NCBI GenBank assembly: GCA_902563335.1
Contig: CACEWU010000003.1
Location: forward strand, 1-64,000
DNA length: 64,000 nucleotides
From: an uncultured Prochlorococcus sp.
GTDB taxonomy: Bacteria; Cyanobacteriota; Cyanobacteriia; PCC-6307; Cyanobiaceae
Direction: 5' to 3'
The notes under the pieces were generated by a model. It had not been told where the DNA came from, did no database searches, and saw only the letters and a program-made list of their open reading frames with translations. Of this stretch, positions 10,571 through 19,893 are shown one piece after another (position 1 is the stretch's first letter; each line of letters starts with the position of its first letter). The position numbers were made by a program, and so were the translations under genes.

Positions 10571-11203
10571 ATGACCGTTCCCTTCTTAGGGCGTAAGCAT
10601 TTTCTTGCAGTTTTAGTTCCATTATTTGTTTTACTGACTTTTTTAGCTGATCCAGCTTTGGCTCATCATCCCTTTGGGATGGGCGACAGTTCAGAGCTGT
10701 CAGCTTGGCAAGCTCTACTTAGCGGGATCGGGCATCCATTGCTTGGACCTGATCATCTACTTTTCATGCTAGGCATCGCCCTTGTGGGACTCAAAAGAAA
10801 CAAGAAATGGCTTTTGCCTCTTTTATCTCTTGGATTAGCCGGAAGTGCATTGGTGCAGTTGCTCCCCTTACCTGATGTAGTAACTCCCTGGGCAGAAGCA
10901 CTTGTCTCTTTGTCTTTGGCAATAGAAGGCTTAATTGTTCTGAATCGTTTGAGCGCAAAATGGCTCTTGCCAATGTTTGCTTTCCACGGCTATTTGCTTG
11001 GGAGCACAATTGTTGGTGCGGAACCTACACTTCTTATAGGTTATTTTTCAGGTCTCCTTCTTGCGCAAGGATCTTTACTTTTACTTGTAACAGCAGCGTC
11101 TCAAAAAGTGATCACTAGCCTTGGTAATAATAGTCGCAATTTGTTTGCTGGTATCTGGATAGGTATAGGACTTGCTTTCTCTTGGGTAGCTCTCGTCCCA
11201 TAA
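10571..11203 (+). CDS. hupE: HupE/UreJ-family membrane protein, putative cobalt/nickel transporter
   Basis: Signal-like N-terminus, HHPFGMGDSSELSAWQALLSGIGHPLLGPDHLLFMLGIALVGL (HupE signature), several TM helices. The ATG at 10571 is preferred over the tracked 10451 start, which lies in the riboswitch. Confidence 0.88.
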   Translation: MTVPFLGRKHFLAVLVPLFVLLTFLADPALAHHPFGMGDSSELSAWQALLSGIGHPLLGPDHLLFMLGIALVGLKRNKKWLLPLLSLGLAGSALVQLLPLPDVVTPWAEALVSLSLAIEGLIVLNRLSAKWLLPMFAFHGYLLGSTIVGAEPTLLIGYFSGLLLAQGSLLLLVTAASQKVITSLGNNSRNLFAGIWIGIGLAFSWVALVP

Positions 11204-11389
11204 CACCCCTAAGGAAGATATGCATTCGAAATAGAAGGATATAATTGCAAAGCGTCATTAGTTTTACACTGGACTCTATTCATAGAACTTCCGATAAATT
11301 TATATAGAATGATCTCAACAATAATATTAAATTGGAGATACAGCTAGTAAATTTTCAATGCTTCTATCAATGCTTTATTGCAAATGAAT

Positions 11390-12184
11390 TTAAGAATCCG
11401 CTAAAGAATTTAAGGTAAGTGCATATTCGTATATTGAGAAGTCTAGTCTATTTAAATCTTCGAGCTTTCGAATTACTTTAGGGCTTAGGTCTTGTCTTGA
11501 CATTGCGTTAGATTTTCCAGTATGAGGATTTTCGGAAGATTTATTAATGAAAGGGACCTCTCCTTGATAATTTATGCCAAGCCAATTACTAAGACTGCTT
11601 ACTGATTTAGGGAAGTTTTCAGTAATTCCGATGACAGAGCATTGTTCTAGTGTGTTTTTAGCTGTTTTCAAAATGTCTTCAGGTTGAATATACTTGGCAG
11701 CTAAGGCAACTAATTCTTGTAAACCATTATATGGACCACCTTTTGTTTTTAACTTATTTAAGTCTAGATTAATACCAAGTACACGTGCCTGATAATTAGA
11801 AAGAAATTGTTTGATACCTGGCTCTTCCAAGCAAGCCTCAACATCACCTTCTAGTCTTTTGATTCTTTCATGAAGTGTAGTTCCAGGATTTCTAATATGT
11901 GCATTTATTTGTGAAATCATTCGATCTATTGGATTTCTTAGAAGAGTAATGATATCTAGATTTTTAATTTGTTCCTTCTCTAGTAGTGTTGGTAAGCCTA
12001 ATCCAAAATGACCATGATAATAGTTATAAGTTCTAATTTTTTCGTTAGGAAGCACTAGCAATTCTGGAATTAGTCCAGCAGGACAACGTTCTTTAATATG
12101 AAAAGAAAGTTCTGCAATTTTATTAAAGGAGCTACCAGCAGTTTTATTGATATGCAGAAAATAAATTTTTTTTGCTGACCTCAT
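11390..12184 (-). CDS. Sulfotransferase-family protein
   Basis: KIYFLHINKTAGSSFNKIAE (PAPS-binding-like loop) and LDIITLLRNPIDRMISQ (3'-phosphate-binding-like motif). Confidence 0.75.
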   Translation of the reverse strand: MRSAKKIYFLHINKTAGSSFNKIAELSFHIKERCPAGLIPELLVLPNEKIRTYNYYHGHFGLGLPTLLEKEQIKNLDIITLLRNPIDRMISQINAHIRNPGTTLHERIKRLEGDVEACLEEPGIKQFLSNYQARVLGINLDLNKLKTKGGPYNGLQELVALAAKYIQPEDILKTAKNTLEQCSVIGITENFPKSVSSLSNWLGINYQGEVPFINKSSENPHTGKSNAMSRQDLSPKVIRKLEDLNRLDFSIYEYALTLNSLADS

Positions 12185-12465
12185 AGAAATAACTTTAATT
12201 CTTTTTAATTTAGTGTGTTCATTGTATTGGATTCTTTTTCATGACATTTGACCTTGTCTGATTAAATCTACAATTTATCAACAATACTATAGATTATTTG
12301 CTTAGCAACTCCTTGCTTTGCAGCATGGTCGTACCTAAACCATCATATTTCATTGTGGCGATCAATCACTGTTTCTCAGGAAAAAAATTACATCTGTCTT
12401 GTTGTCCATATAGAAGTTGTTTATTGGCTACACTTGAAATCTGATCCCTAGGCCACTCAGAATCA

Positions 12466-12861
12466 ATGAGAATGCTCACTTGGGATGAGTTCAACTCTTG
12501 CGTTGAAAGTATTACTTCTTCATGTAAGAACCGAGCTTTTTGTGGCGTTTATGGATTCCCTCGAGGTGGGCTTTGTTTGGCAGTTGCATTGAGTCATTCG
12601 TTGAATATTCCTTTGCTCAATCAATTAGAACCCAGTTCTCTTGTAGTTGATGATGTTTATGAATCAGGTAAGACTTTAAGTAGAGTTTTGAATTTTCCTG
12701 ACATTACTACTTTTGTTTGGTTGAGTAAAGTGAAACCTATCTGGTGGAATACTGTTGAGCTCAGTGATCCCAATGAATGGCTTGTATTTCCTTGGGAGAA
12801 TCAAGAACGTGCATATTTAGATGAAAAACTTTATCGAAATGCTCGTGGATTATCTAAATGA
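12466..12861 (+). CDS. Phosphoribosyltransferase-like protein
   Basis: GVYGFPRGGLCLAVALSHSLNIPLL and LVVDDVYESGKTL (PRPP-loop-like) followed by a short hood region. Confidence 0.72.
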   Translation: MRMLTWDEFNSCVESITSSCKNRAFCGVYGFPRGGLCLAVALSHSLNIPLLNQLEPSSLVVDDVYESGKTLSRVLNFPDITTFVWLSKVKPIWWNTVELSDPNEWLVFPWENQERAYLDEKLYRNARGLSK

Positions 12862-13322
12862 CTAAAAAAATCATCTATCTAGCTTCACCATATGGGTTCT
12901 CTAGGCAATGGAGTGAAAGACTTATCCCTCAATTTGTAACTGCCCTAGAAGGAATAGGTTTGAAGGTTTGGGAGCCTTTTGCACGTAATAGTCAGGTTGA
13001 TTTCTCACGTAGTGGCTGGGCTTACAACGTTGCAATTGCTGATTTGCAAGACGTTAAAGATGCGCATGCAATTTTTGCAATTGTTAATGGTAATCCTCCG
13101 GATGAAGGTGTGATGGTTGAACTTGGAGTTGCTATTGCATTGAAGAAACCCACTTTTCTATTTAGAGATGATTTTAGACGATGTACTGATTCAACAGATT
13201 ATCCATTAAATTTGATGATTTTTTCTGGACTGCCTGCTATTGGATGGGAAGACTATTTCTATACATCAATAGATGAAATTGGGAATAAAGATAAGGCCTT
13301 ATTTCGTTGGGTAGACTCTTAA
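12858..13322 (+). CDS. Nucleoside 2-deoxyribosyltransferase-family protein
   Basis: KKIIYLASPYGFSRQW, DAHAIFAIVNGNPPDEGVMVELGVAIALKKPTFLFRDDFRR (NDT motifs). Overlaps the upstream gene by 4 nt (ATGA). Confidence 0.82.
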   Translation: MTKKIIYLASPYGFSRQWSERLIPQFVTALEGIGLKVWEPFARNSQVDFSRSGWAYNVAIADLQDVKDAHAIFAIVNGNPPDEGVMVELGVAIALKKPTFLFRDDFRRCTDSTDYPLNLMIFSGLPAIGWEDYFYTSIDEIGNKDKALFRWVDS

Positions 13323-13339
13323 ATAATTTTCCTTTTATG

Positions 13340-13362
13340 AGTTAATGAATTAACTCTTTTAT
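13340..13362 (+). terminator. Putative rho-independent terminator after the PRTase/NDT pair
   Basis: GAGTTAAT-GA-ATTAACTC hairpin followed by TTTTATT, 18 bp after the stop codon. Confidence 0.5.
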
Positions 13363-13511
13363 TCTTAAAATTTACTTCTAATACAATTAGAATACCTAAG
13401 TCTATACTTGAAATGTGGCGAGAGGAATTCTTACTTTCTTGTAAATACATATAAAAATGATTCTTTATTAGCCCAATATTTAGATAATTGGATTTCTTTT
13501 TTGAACAATCA

Positions 13512-14186
13512 TCAAGCTTCTTGATTTAGATTTGCCTCTCTGCCTCGCCAATCCCATTCAAATATAGTCTTATTGCTGTTTATAGTCCCCTCGAAAAGAG
13601 AATAGCTTAGTCCTGATTGTTGTAAGAGATAAGGGAATGAGACTTGGTCTTCTATGCTCCAAATTGCATTATGTATAAACCATTCTTCCATTAATTTTCT
13701 AGCTTTGCGATGGTAAGCAAAGAATGTCATTGAAAATAGATTTTCATCTGTAAAATCTTGGTCTCCGTAGTATTGAATAAGTTGTTCAAGAAGCGGCTCA
13801 CCTTGATAACGCTTGGTGAAATATTTATTGTTATTTGCAAGTTGAGAGCGAATATAATTAACTTCTTCCAAAATAGAATTTGCCTTAGTATGCCTGAATA
13901 GACAGAGTGGATTGTTACCAGCTGTATCAAGAATGACTTCAGCAATATCAATATCTTTAAGCTTAATTGAAGAATCAAGCCAGACATACCATTCTGCATC
14001 TACATACTTCCATTCGAGCATTTTTGGAATTTTACTTTTTAATCTGGGATGCATCGATAGATGTCTTGATGGAGTATTTCCATCGTGATAGTAATTTAGT
14101 GAAACTTTATTGCCTTTTGATCTGACCTTATGAATCCAAGGTATTGACCCTCCAAAATGTGCTGAAACAGCATGTAAATGTGTCAT
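13512..14186 (-). CDS. DUF616-like (TOD1/glycosyltransferase-like) protein
   Basis: DAEWYVWLDSSIKLKD, CLFRHTKANSILEEVNYI and MTFFAYHRKARKLMEEWF resemble the DUF616 family. Confidence 0.6.
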   Translation of the reverse strand: MTHLHAVSAHFGGSIPWIHKVRSKGNKVSLNYYHDGNTPSRHLSMHPRLKSKIPKMLEWKYVDAEWYVWLDSSIKLKDIDIAEVILDTAGNNPLCLFRHTKANSILEEVNYIRSQLANNNKYFTKRYQGEPLLEQLIQYYGDQDFTDENLFSMTFFAYHRKARKLMEEWFIHNAIWSIEDQVSFPYLLQQSGLSYSLFEGTINSNKTIFEWDWRGREANLNQEA

Positions 14187-14666
14187 TGCTTTTCACGACA
14201 AATTAACCTTTGATGAAGATAATACCTACTTTTGAGTTCTTTTGTTTTTGGATGTTGATCCTGGAGCGTTGACCTTAAGTTAATCTAACTTGCATGATGC
14301 TATTCTTTATATGAAATTAAATTGTTCTATTGACCTTTATTCCCTTAACTTTCTATTTTAGTTTAGTGCATATAGATAATGGAATTAGTTCTTTTAGAGG
14401 TTGTTATTGATCATTGTTCTTTTTTATAATTTAACTATTTGATGGATTTTGGAGTACCTGAAAAAGATGATCAGTTTCTCTCAGAATTTAACCTAGAAAT
14501 TAACTGTTTGCATTAACGTTGTGTAATTATTTTTTCTCTTCGCCTAATATTTTCCTGCTATTTGCTCTTAAAAATTCGAGTTTGCTGCCCGCTGTAAATT
14601 TGTTAATGTCTTACGAGTTAGGGAAGGAATATCTAAAAAAGAAAGGTTGAGCTCTGGCTGTGAAAT

Positions 14667-14813
14667 TTAAGCTCCTACAAAGACGGGTGCAAAGCTCCAG
14701 GCTAAGGCTAGTTGCCTGAATGGAAACCCAAAGAAGGTAGAGACCACTTCAACAGCTACTCGTCCAGCTAGCACTTGAAAAAAGAAGATGATCCAATACC
14801 TTATTAGACTCAC
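14667..14813 (-). CDS. Possible 48-aa hydrophobic small protein (not in ORF track)
   Basis: Manually translated: (GTG)VSLIRYWIIFFFQVLAGRVAVEVVSTFFGFPFRQLALAWSFAPVFVGA*. GTG or upstream TTG start; hydrophobic, W/F-rich composition. Confidence 0.4.
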   Translation of the reverse strand: MSLIRYWIIFFFQVLAGRVAVEVVSTFFGFPFRQLALAWSFAPVFVGA

Positions 14814-14929
14814 TCGCAAACTGCGAGTGAGAAAGATTAGGAAATTTAATCAAATAGTTTTTCTTTAATGATATAAATTTTAATTTGATTGCTAAAAGGT
14901 ATGTTATTGCATTGATTTTTTGATTAGTT

Positions 14930-15436
14930 TTAATAGGTACGTGGTGATTTTTGTTTGATTAATAAGAATATGATGAGAATAGAACCCCAGATAGGAAGTA
15001 AATAAAGAACTGTCATTAACCCCATAAGCATTAATCCGATAATGGATAAGCCTATTAAAGTAATACTAATTAGTGCTAACCATCTACGTATTTCATTCGA
15101 CCAGAATTTTCCGGTAACTTTTTCTAAAAGTATCTTCAATCTCTTATGCTCTTTGTGCAGTGATATCAATCTATCTTCATGCCATTTTGCTGATTTATTA
15201 GCTGCAGAAATGACCATATTTTGTTGAAGATTAGCAAGCCAATTATTATTTCTAGATATTGATGATCTAAAACTAACTGCTTTGGCGTTGATTAAACTAG
15301 ATGTAATTTCCGAGATTTCTTGCTCAATTAATATTAATTGTTGTTTTAGATGATCTGCGCTTTGAGCTTCTTTAATTGGGTTACGTTTTTTAATTGATGT
15401 GGATAGGGACTTATTTTGAACAATCTTTGGGCGCAT
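14930..15436 (-). CDS. Hypothetical coiled-coil protein with two C-terminal TM segments
   Basis: Intact 168-aa ORF: central helical charged region, then WLALISITLIGLSIIGLMLMGLMTVLYLLPIWGSILIIFLLI. Confidence 0.6.
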   Translation of the reverse strand: MRPKIVQNKSLSTSIKKRNPIKEAQSADHLKQQLILIEQEISEITSSLINAKAVSFRSSISRNNNWLANLQQNMVISAANKSAKWHEDRLISLHKEHKRLKILLEKVTGKFWSNEIRRWLALISITLIGLSIIGLMLMGLMTVLYLLPIWGSILIIFLLIKQKSPRTY

Positions 15437-15571
15437 CAGATTGAATTTGTTATGGCAAAACAGGTTTCTGTTTAAGCACTTACACTACTATGAATTATAT
15501 TAAATCACATCTTATTAGAAAAGATAATTATCCCTCTTAAGATATTTTTTAGGAGTTTTGTTTGAATTTCA

Positions 15572-15727
15572 ATGGTTGAGAAAACAAAGAACCCAATCAA
15601 GATTGCTTACGAGGAGTTTTGGGTGCCAGTTTTCGGCAGAATACTCATGTTTTTTGCTCGTTGGATTGAAGGTAAAGACGAATTAGAGAAGAAGCCTACG
15701 TATGACTTAAGAGATAAGACCAAATAA
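15572..15727 (+). CDS. Small conserved-type hypothetical protein, 51 aa (not in ORF track)
   Basis: Manually translated: MVEKTKNPIKIAYEEFWVPVFGRILMFFARWIEGKDELEKKPTYDLRDKTK*. AGGAG lies about 17-21 bp upstream. Confidence 0.55.
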   Translation: MVEKTKNPIKIAYEEFWVPVFGRILMFFARWIEGKDELEKKPTYDLRDKTK

Positions 15728-15782
15728 GCAAAGATTATTTGGTCTATAGGCTTTTCTAGTGACATAAGTGGAATTTTTTGAT

Positions 15783-15965
15783 TTACGACAGCCAAAACCC
15801 TCCTTGTCTTAATACTGCAAAATAACGTTCATTGGTTTGAGCTTGTCTTTGAACGATTGGTTTGGTTTTTGATGAGGCATGACTTTGCCTTGTAAGGGAG
15901 TCAATTGTGTAGCGCGTTAACCTGTCAAAAATTGAGCGACTTCTGGGCCATTTGAGGTAGGCCAT
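15783..15965 (-). CDS. Hypothetical small basic protein
   Basis: MAYLKWPRSRSIFDRLTRYTIDSLTRQSHASSKTKPIVQRQAQTNERYFAVLRQGGFWLS; protein-like composition. Tracked start is 15983. Confidence 0.45.
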   Translation of the reverse strand: MAYLKWPRSRSIFDRLTRYTIDSLTRQSHASSKTKPIVQRQAQTNERYFAVLRQGGFWLS

Positions 15966-16220
15966 GCGTGAAATGCAGTGCACACCCAGGTATTAGCTAA
16001 TACTTGAAGCAAACTCAATTAACGTAATTATTTTTTCCATATATAAAATATTGATATCAAATCATTTCTAACCCCTTAGAGATATCCAACTCTTCTTTCT
16101 TTATTGTTGATACCTAAATAAACGAATGATATTGAGCACGTTTCTGGGACATGCATGAAAGTGTTCCTTTAGGGGAACCAAGTCAATTAAGCGGTTCCTT
16201 TTAAAAGCTCTGTTTTGGGC

Positions 16221-16361
16221 TTAGCCGTCAACAGCTTGGTTTAGGCCATCAAGGACTGCCTTGGGATCGAGTTTAAATACTCCCCATCTGGTCAGCCAAA
16301 ATACAGTCCACACTACGGAGAAAACTATTGGGAATAGAACCAGTACAACTCGGAGATCCAT
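16221..16361 (-). CDS. psbY: PsbY-like photosystem II small protein, 46 aa (not in ORF track)
   Basis: Manually translated: MDLRVVLVLFPIVFSVVWTVFWLTRWGVFKLDPKAVLDGLNQAVDG*. The MDxRVxxVxxPIxxxxxW start resembles cyanobacterial PsbY. Confidence 0.55.
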   Translation of the reverse strand: MDLRVVLVLFPIVFSVVWTVFWLTRWGVFKLDPKAVLDGLNQAVDG

Positions 16362-16714
16362 GTCAGCGCTTTGAGGGGAGTTATCAAACCTAGGTTACTA
16401 GGCAAGGTGGGTCAAGCGAACATCCGCTTGAGAATTTTTACCTTTGAGTGTTTTTCTGTATTTTTTGAAAGCTTAAGCTTTTCTGAGAAGTGCATTTTGA
16501 TCACTCTCAGTCCACCTGATGCAACAAAAATGACCGTGAACACTATGGTCTTTGATAGTTGCAATGATTTTCTTACCAGATTTTACTGGCCATCTTTTCT
16601 GGGGTTTAAAAGATCAGATGATCTCTTGCTCGTAACTCCTTCTATCTATCTATTGGAGGATCTTTTGTAAAAGTAGATAATTAAGACAACTTCAAGGCTT
16701 AGTGAGGACAACCC

Positions 16715-17266
16715 ATGAAAATATTTCGGTTCACAAGGCCTGTCTTGATGGGCTTTTTTGCTCTGATTGCCTGCTTGTTAATTGCAGTCCCTGTAGAGGC
16801 TGTTCTTCAACAGGGAGATGAAGTCCCTAACTATGTGCGAGCAGACATAACTGGAATTGACCTTCATGGAGAAGACCTGTCTAAGTCCTCAATAGCTGGT
16901 GCAGTCGCTAGAGAGGCGAATTTGAGTGATGTCGATTTGCATGGCACAGTTTTGACACTTTCAGATTTAAAAGGCTCTAATTTAAATGGAATTGATCTTA
17001 CAGATACCCTTTCTGACAGGGTTAATTTTCAGAGAACAGATCTAAGAAATGCAGTGTTGGTGAACATGATTGCATCAGGCAGTAGTTTTGCAGGAGCTCA
17101 AATAGAAGGAGCAGATTTTACTTTTGCAGTTTTAGATAGTGATGACCAAATTAATCTTTGTAAAATTGCTGAGGGTGTAAATCCGAAAACTGGAATCTCT
17201 ACCCGGGAAAGTCTTGAATGCTCGGATCAATCTCGAGGATATAAGCCTCCTATGCCTGGGACGTAA
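16715..17266 (+). CDS. Secreted/lumenal pentapeptide-repeat protein
   Basis: Signal peptide [29 protein letters not shown], then A(D/N)LxG-type repeats ([32 protein letters not shown]). Confidence 0.8.
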   Translation: MKIFRFTRPVLMGFFALIACLLIAVPVEAVLQQGDEVPNYVRADITGIDLHGEDLSKSSIAGAVAREANLSDVDLHGTVLTLSDLKGSNLNGIDLTDTLSDRVNFQRTDLRNAVLVNMIASGSSFAGAQIEGADFTFAVLDSDDQINLCKIAEGVNPKTGISTRESLECSDQSRGYKPPMPGT

Positions 17267-17559
17267 TCTCTTGCTATTATTGACCTCTTAGCTGAAAATC
17301 TGTTTTTATTAGAATTAACTTTTCAAGTTAAAATTAGATTCACACCTCCCCCCTTGAGAGACCAACTTTTTCTCAATACAATTTATCAATGAATATATGT
17401 TTAGTTTCTTCACTGATTTATTTGTATAGGGTTTTCCCCTGAGCCTTCAACATGATTTTTACTAAAGATTGAACTTTGCCTGATAACAAAAGATGCGTAG
17501 TTTTCTTCTTAATGCACAACCTTTCTTTCTAATAGGATCTTTGTATATAAAGAGGGGAC

Positions 17560-17850
17560 CTTCCAGTCCCCCTGAGTCATTTGGGTGATAAGGCTGACCT
17601 CACCCCATCTCCTTTAGTAAGTTCAGGCAGCAACAGGGGCTGTCTGACGGGAGAAACGAACGATGTTGTTCGCTGTTACGGTTTTGCTCTTACCGAGCAG
17701 GCTTCAGTCACCCTCCTCATGCCCCGTCGAAACCATTGCAGCCCCAGCTAAAAATTATGGAAATGGAGCTGAGCGGAATCGAACCGCTGTCCGAAACACT
17801 GGTGTGAATCACCTAGTTCATTAGATAATGAACTTCTACATTCTTGCAGT
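17560..17850 (-). ncRNA. ssrA: Circularly permuted two-piece tmRNA (5' mRNA-like piece and 3' acceptor piece); outer bounds approximate
   Basis: Minus strand has GGGGCTGCAATGGTTTCGACGGGGC (5' end at 17745), tag ORF GCGAACAACATCGTTCGTTTCTCCCGTCAGACAGCCCCTGTTGCTGCCTGA (17623-17673, ANNIVRFSRQTAPVAA), and an upstream acceptor piece GGACAGCGGTTCGATTCCGCTCAGCTCCA. Confidence 0.92.
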
Positions 17851-17913
17851 CTTTGTTCCTTTATTGCATGTTTTTGCTCTCTTTTAATTGAAGTCTTGTT
17901 GAGCTGATTCGAT

Positions 17914-19041
17914 TTGTTAAAAGCGATTGCTGTTTTTCCGCCCGGCCTTGAATGCGAAGGTGTTAAGGAACTTTCTCGTCTTGGAGCGAAAGATGTTCTC
18001 TTACTGAAACGAAGTGCAGCTTTTCATGCTGATATGGCTTGTTTCTATAGATTGCATCTGCAGGCTCGATTGCCTTTCCGCCTGTTTCGAGAGATTTCTA
18101 GATTTCAATGTCGTAGTCGCAAAGATCTTTATAAAGGTGTACAGCATTCGCTGGATTGGGCTAGGTGGTTGATGCCCTCAATGAGTTTTCGAGTTGATGT
18201 TTCTGGTGGGTCTAATTATTTAAATCACAGTCATTTTTCAGCTTTACAAGTTAAGAATGCATTGGTGGATCTTCAAAGACAATTTTGGGGGGAAAGATCT
18301 TCAATTGATCTTGAGAAGCCAGATCTATGTATACATTTGCATATAAGTCAAACAGAAGCGGTTTTGAGTCTTGATGGATCCGGTGGAAGTTTGCATAGAC
18401 GTGGGTATAGAACAGCAATGGGTGTGGCACCTATAAAGGAAAATATTGCTGCTGGATTGATTCTGTTAAGTGGTTGGGATGGAAATGTACCTTTAGTAGA
18501 TCCAATGTGTGGTTCGGCTACATTACTAATTGAGGCGGTCAGCTTAGCTTTGGGCTTACCTCAAGGGTTGCGACGATCATTTTTGTTGCATAACTGGGCT
18601 GATTTTGATTCAAGACTTTGGGAAGATGAGAAGAAGAGAGCAAAAAAAAGCCAACGATGGAATAAAAAACTTCCACCAGTTATTGGTTCTGAAAGAGATG
18701 AAGAAATTGCTAAACATGCCAGAATAAATGTCATATCTGCAGGCCTAGAAGAAATCATCAAGATTGAGAATATTGATTTTAAAAAACTTGCAATACCTAG
18801 ACAAGAAGTAATGATTGTTTGCAATCCTCCATACGGTAAAAGAGTTGGCTTTGATGAAGATATACAAAGCCTTTACCATGAGTTAGGTTCTTTTGCAAAA
18901 CAATTTGCTGCAGGATCTCAATTGTGGCTACTAAGTGGAAATCCTAATTTAACTGAATTTATTAGGATGAAATCTAGCTCTCGTTTTCCTATCAGCAATG
19001 GCGGAATTGACTGTCGCTGGCTAAAATATTTAGTTCGCTAA
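17914..19041 (+). CDS. THUMP-domain class I SAM-dependent RNA methyltransferase (RlmL/TrmN-like)
   Basis: LVDPMCGSATLLIEA and MIVCNPPYGKRVG (NPPY) with an N-terminal THUMP-like region. TTG start. Confidence 0.88.
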   Translation: MLKAIAVFPPGLECEGVKELSRLGAKDVLLLKRSAAFHADMACFYRLHLQARLPFRLFREISRFQCRSRKDLYKGVQHSLDWARWLMPSMSFRVDVSGGSNYLNHSHFSALQVKNALVDLQRQFWGERSSIDLEKPDLCIHLHISQTEAVLSLDGSGGSLHRRGYRTAMGVAPIKENIAAGLILLSGWDGNVPLVDPMCGSATLLIEAVSLALGLPQGLRRSFLLHNWADFDSRLWEDEKKRAKKSQRWNKKLPPVIGSERDEEIAKHARINVISAGLEEIIKIENIDFKKLAIPRQEVMIVCNPPYGKRVGFDEDIQSLYHELGSFAKQFAAGSQLWLLSGNPNLTEFIRMKSSSRFPISNGGIDCRWLKYLVR

Positions 19042-19428
19042 TTATGATTTTCCAAAGACTGCTTTGGTGGTTTTTGAAAGCCCTTCAAGGGTTTCAGGTA
19101 GATATGGGCCTTTAACAAGTTTCCCTCCAATTCTAAGGCTTAATCCTGCCAGCGTGATATTAATTAGTGAAACTATAATTAATGACCATTCTAGCGTCCA
19201 ATTTAAATATCTTTGCATCCATATTACTCCGAAAACTTCTGTTGCTAATAATGCAAATAGCATTAAAACTCCTCCCATCGCAAGAAAAACACCACCACTA
19301 ATAAGGCGGCGTTTTTCTCGATCCATTTCTTGCAGTGCAATGCGCACATGCAGATCCATTACAGAGCTCGCTAGTGCAGTGATTCGTGCTGCAGCTCCTA
19401 CGCCTCGTGTCTGTTGAGAATCGGTCAT
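19042..19428 (-). CDS. Phage-holin-family/DUF1469-like membrane protein
   Basis: Two TM helices, position 1 nt from the downstream ORF; RITALASSVMDLHVRIALQEMDREKRRLISG pattern. Confidence 0.6.
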   Translation of the reverse strand: MTDSQQTRGVGAAARITALASSVMDLHVRIALQEMDREKRRLISGGVFLAMGGVLMLFALLATEVFGVIWMQRYLNWTLEWSLIIVSLINITLAGLSLRIGGKLVKGPYLPETLEGLSKTTKAVFGKS

Positions 19429-19893
19429 TTAGGAACGCCTGCCTCCCGCTAAGAGAATTCCAAGTAATACCCCTATGCCAGCAGCCATTCCAATTGCTAG
19501 TAAAGGTCTTTTTCGGACAGGTTTTTCAATACGAGGTCTCAGGCTGCTATTTAACTCATCGAGAAGTTCTTCAAGCTGTTTTTCTAATGGCTCAAGGCTT
19601 TCGGCAATATCCCTTGTTCTATCACTGGCAGAATTGAACAATTCTTCTAGCTGTTCTTGGACTCCAAAAGTTGTTTTACCAGAGTGTTCTGAAATCACTC
19701 GAATCATTTCATCAAGGCTCCCACGGGTTGCTTCAAGAGTTTGTTGTGCAAGATTTGGCCATCGCTCTTGAATTCTGGGCAGTAAACTTTCGAAACGTTC
19801 ATTGAACCACTTGTCAGAGAGAGTCTGATTAGGCTGGGCAGCTTCAACTGTGGCTTGTGGTTCGTCGGATGCTGCGGAATGCATTGATTCCAT
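19429..19893 (-). CDS. DUF883-like membrane-anchored helical protein
   Basis: Long amphipathic helix region, then KRPLLAIGMAAGIGVLLGILLAGGRRS. Confidence 0.55.
   Translation of the reverse strand: MESMHSAASDEPQATVEAAQPNQTLSDKWFNERFESLLPRIQERWPNLAQQTLEATRGSLDEMIRVISEHSGKTTFGVQEQLEELFNSASDRTRDIAESLEPLEKQLEELLDELNSSLRPRIEKPVRKRPLLAIGMAAGIGVLLGILLAGGRRS

Noticed and set aside
10791-11009. 72-aa minus-strand ORF within hupE
   Set aside because: Mirror of a convincing membrane-protein gene; no independent support.
15607-15795. 62-aa minus-strand ORF
   Set aside because: Antisense to the more plausible 51-aa plus-strand protein at 15572-15727.
16371-16670. 99-aa plus-strand ORF upstream of the pentapeptide protein
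   Set aside because: No recognisable motif, atypical composition, likely chance open frame in the psbY-like promoter/intergenic region.
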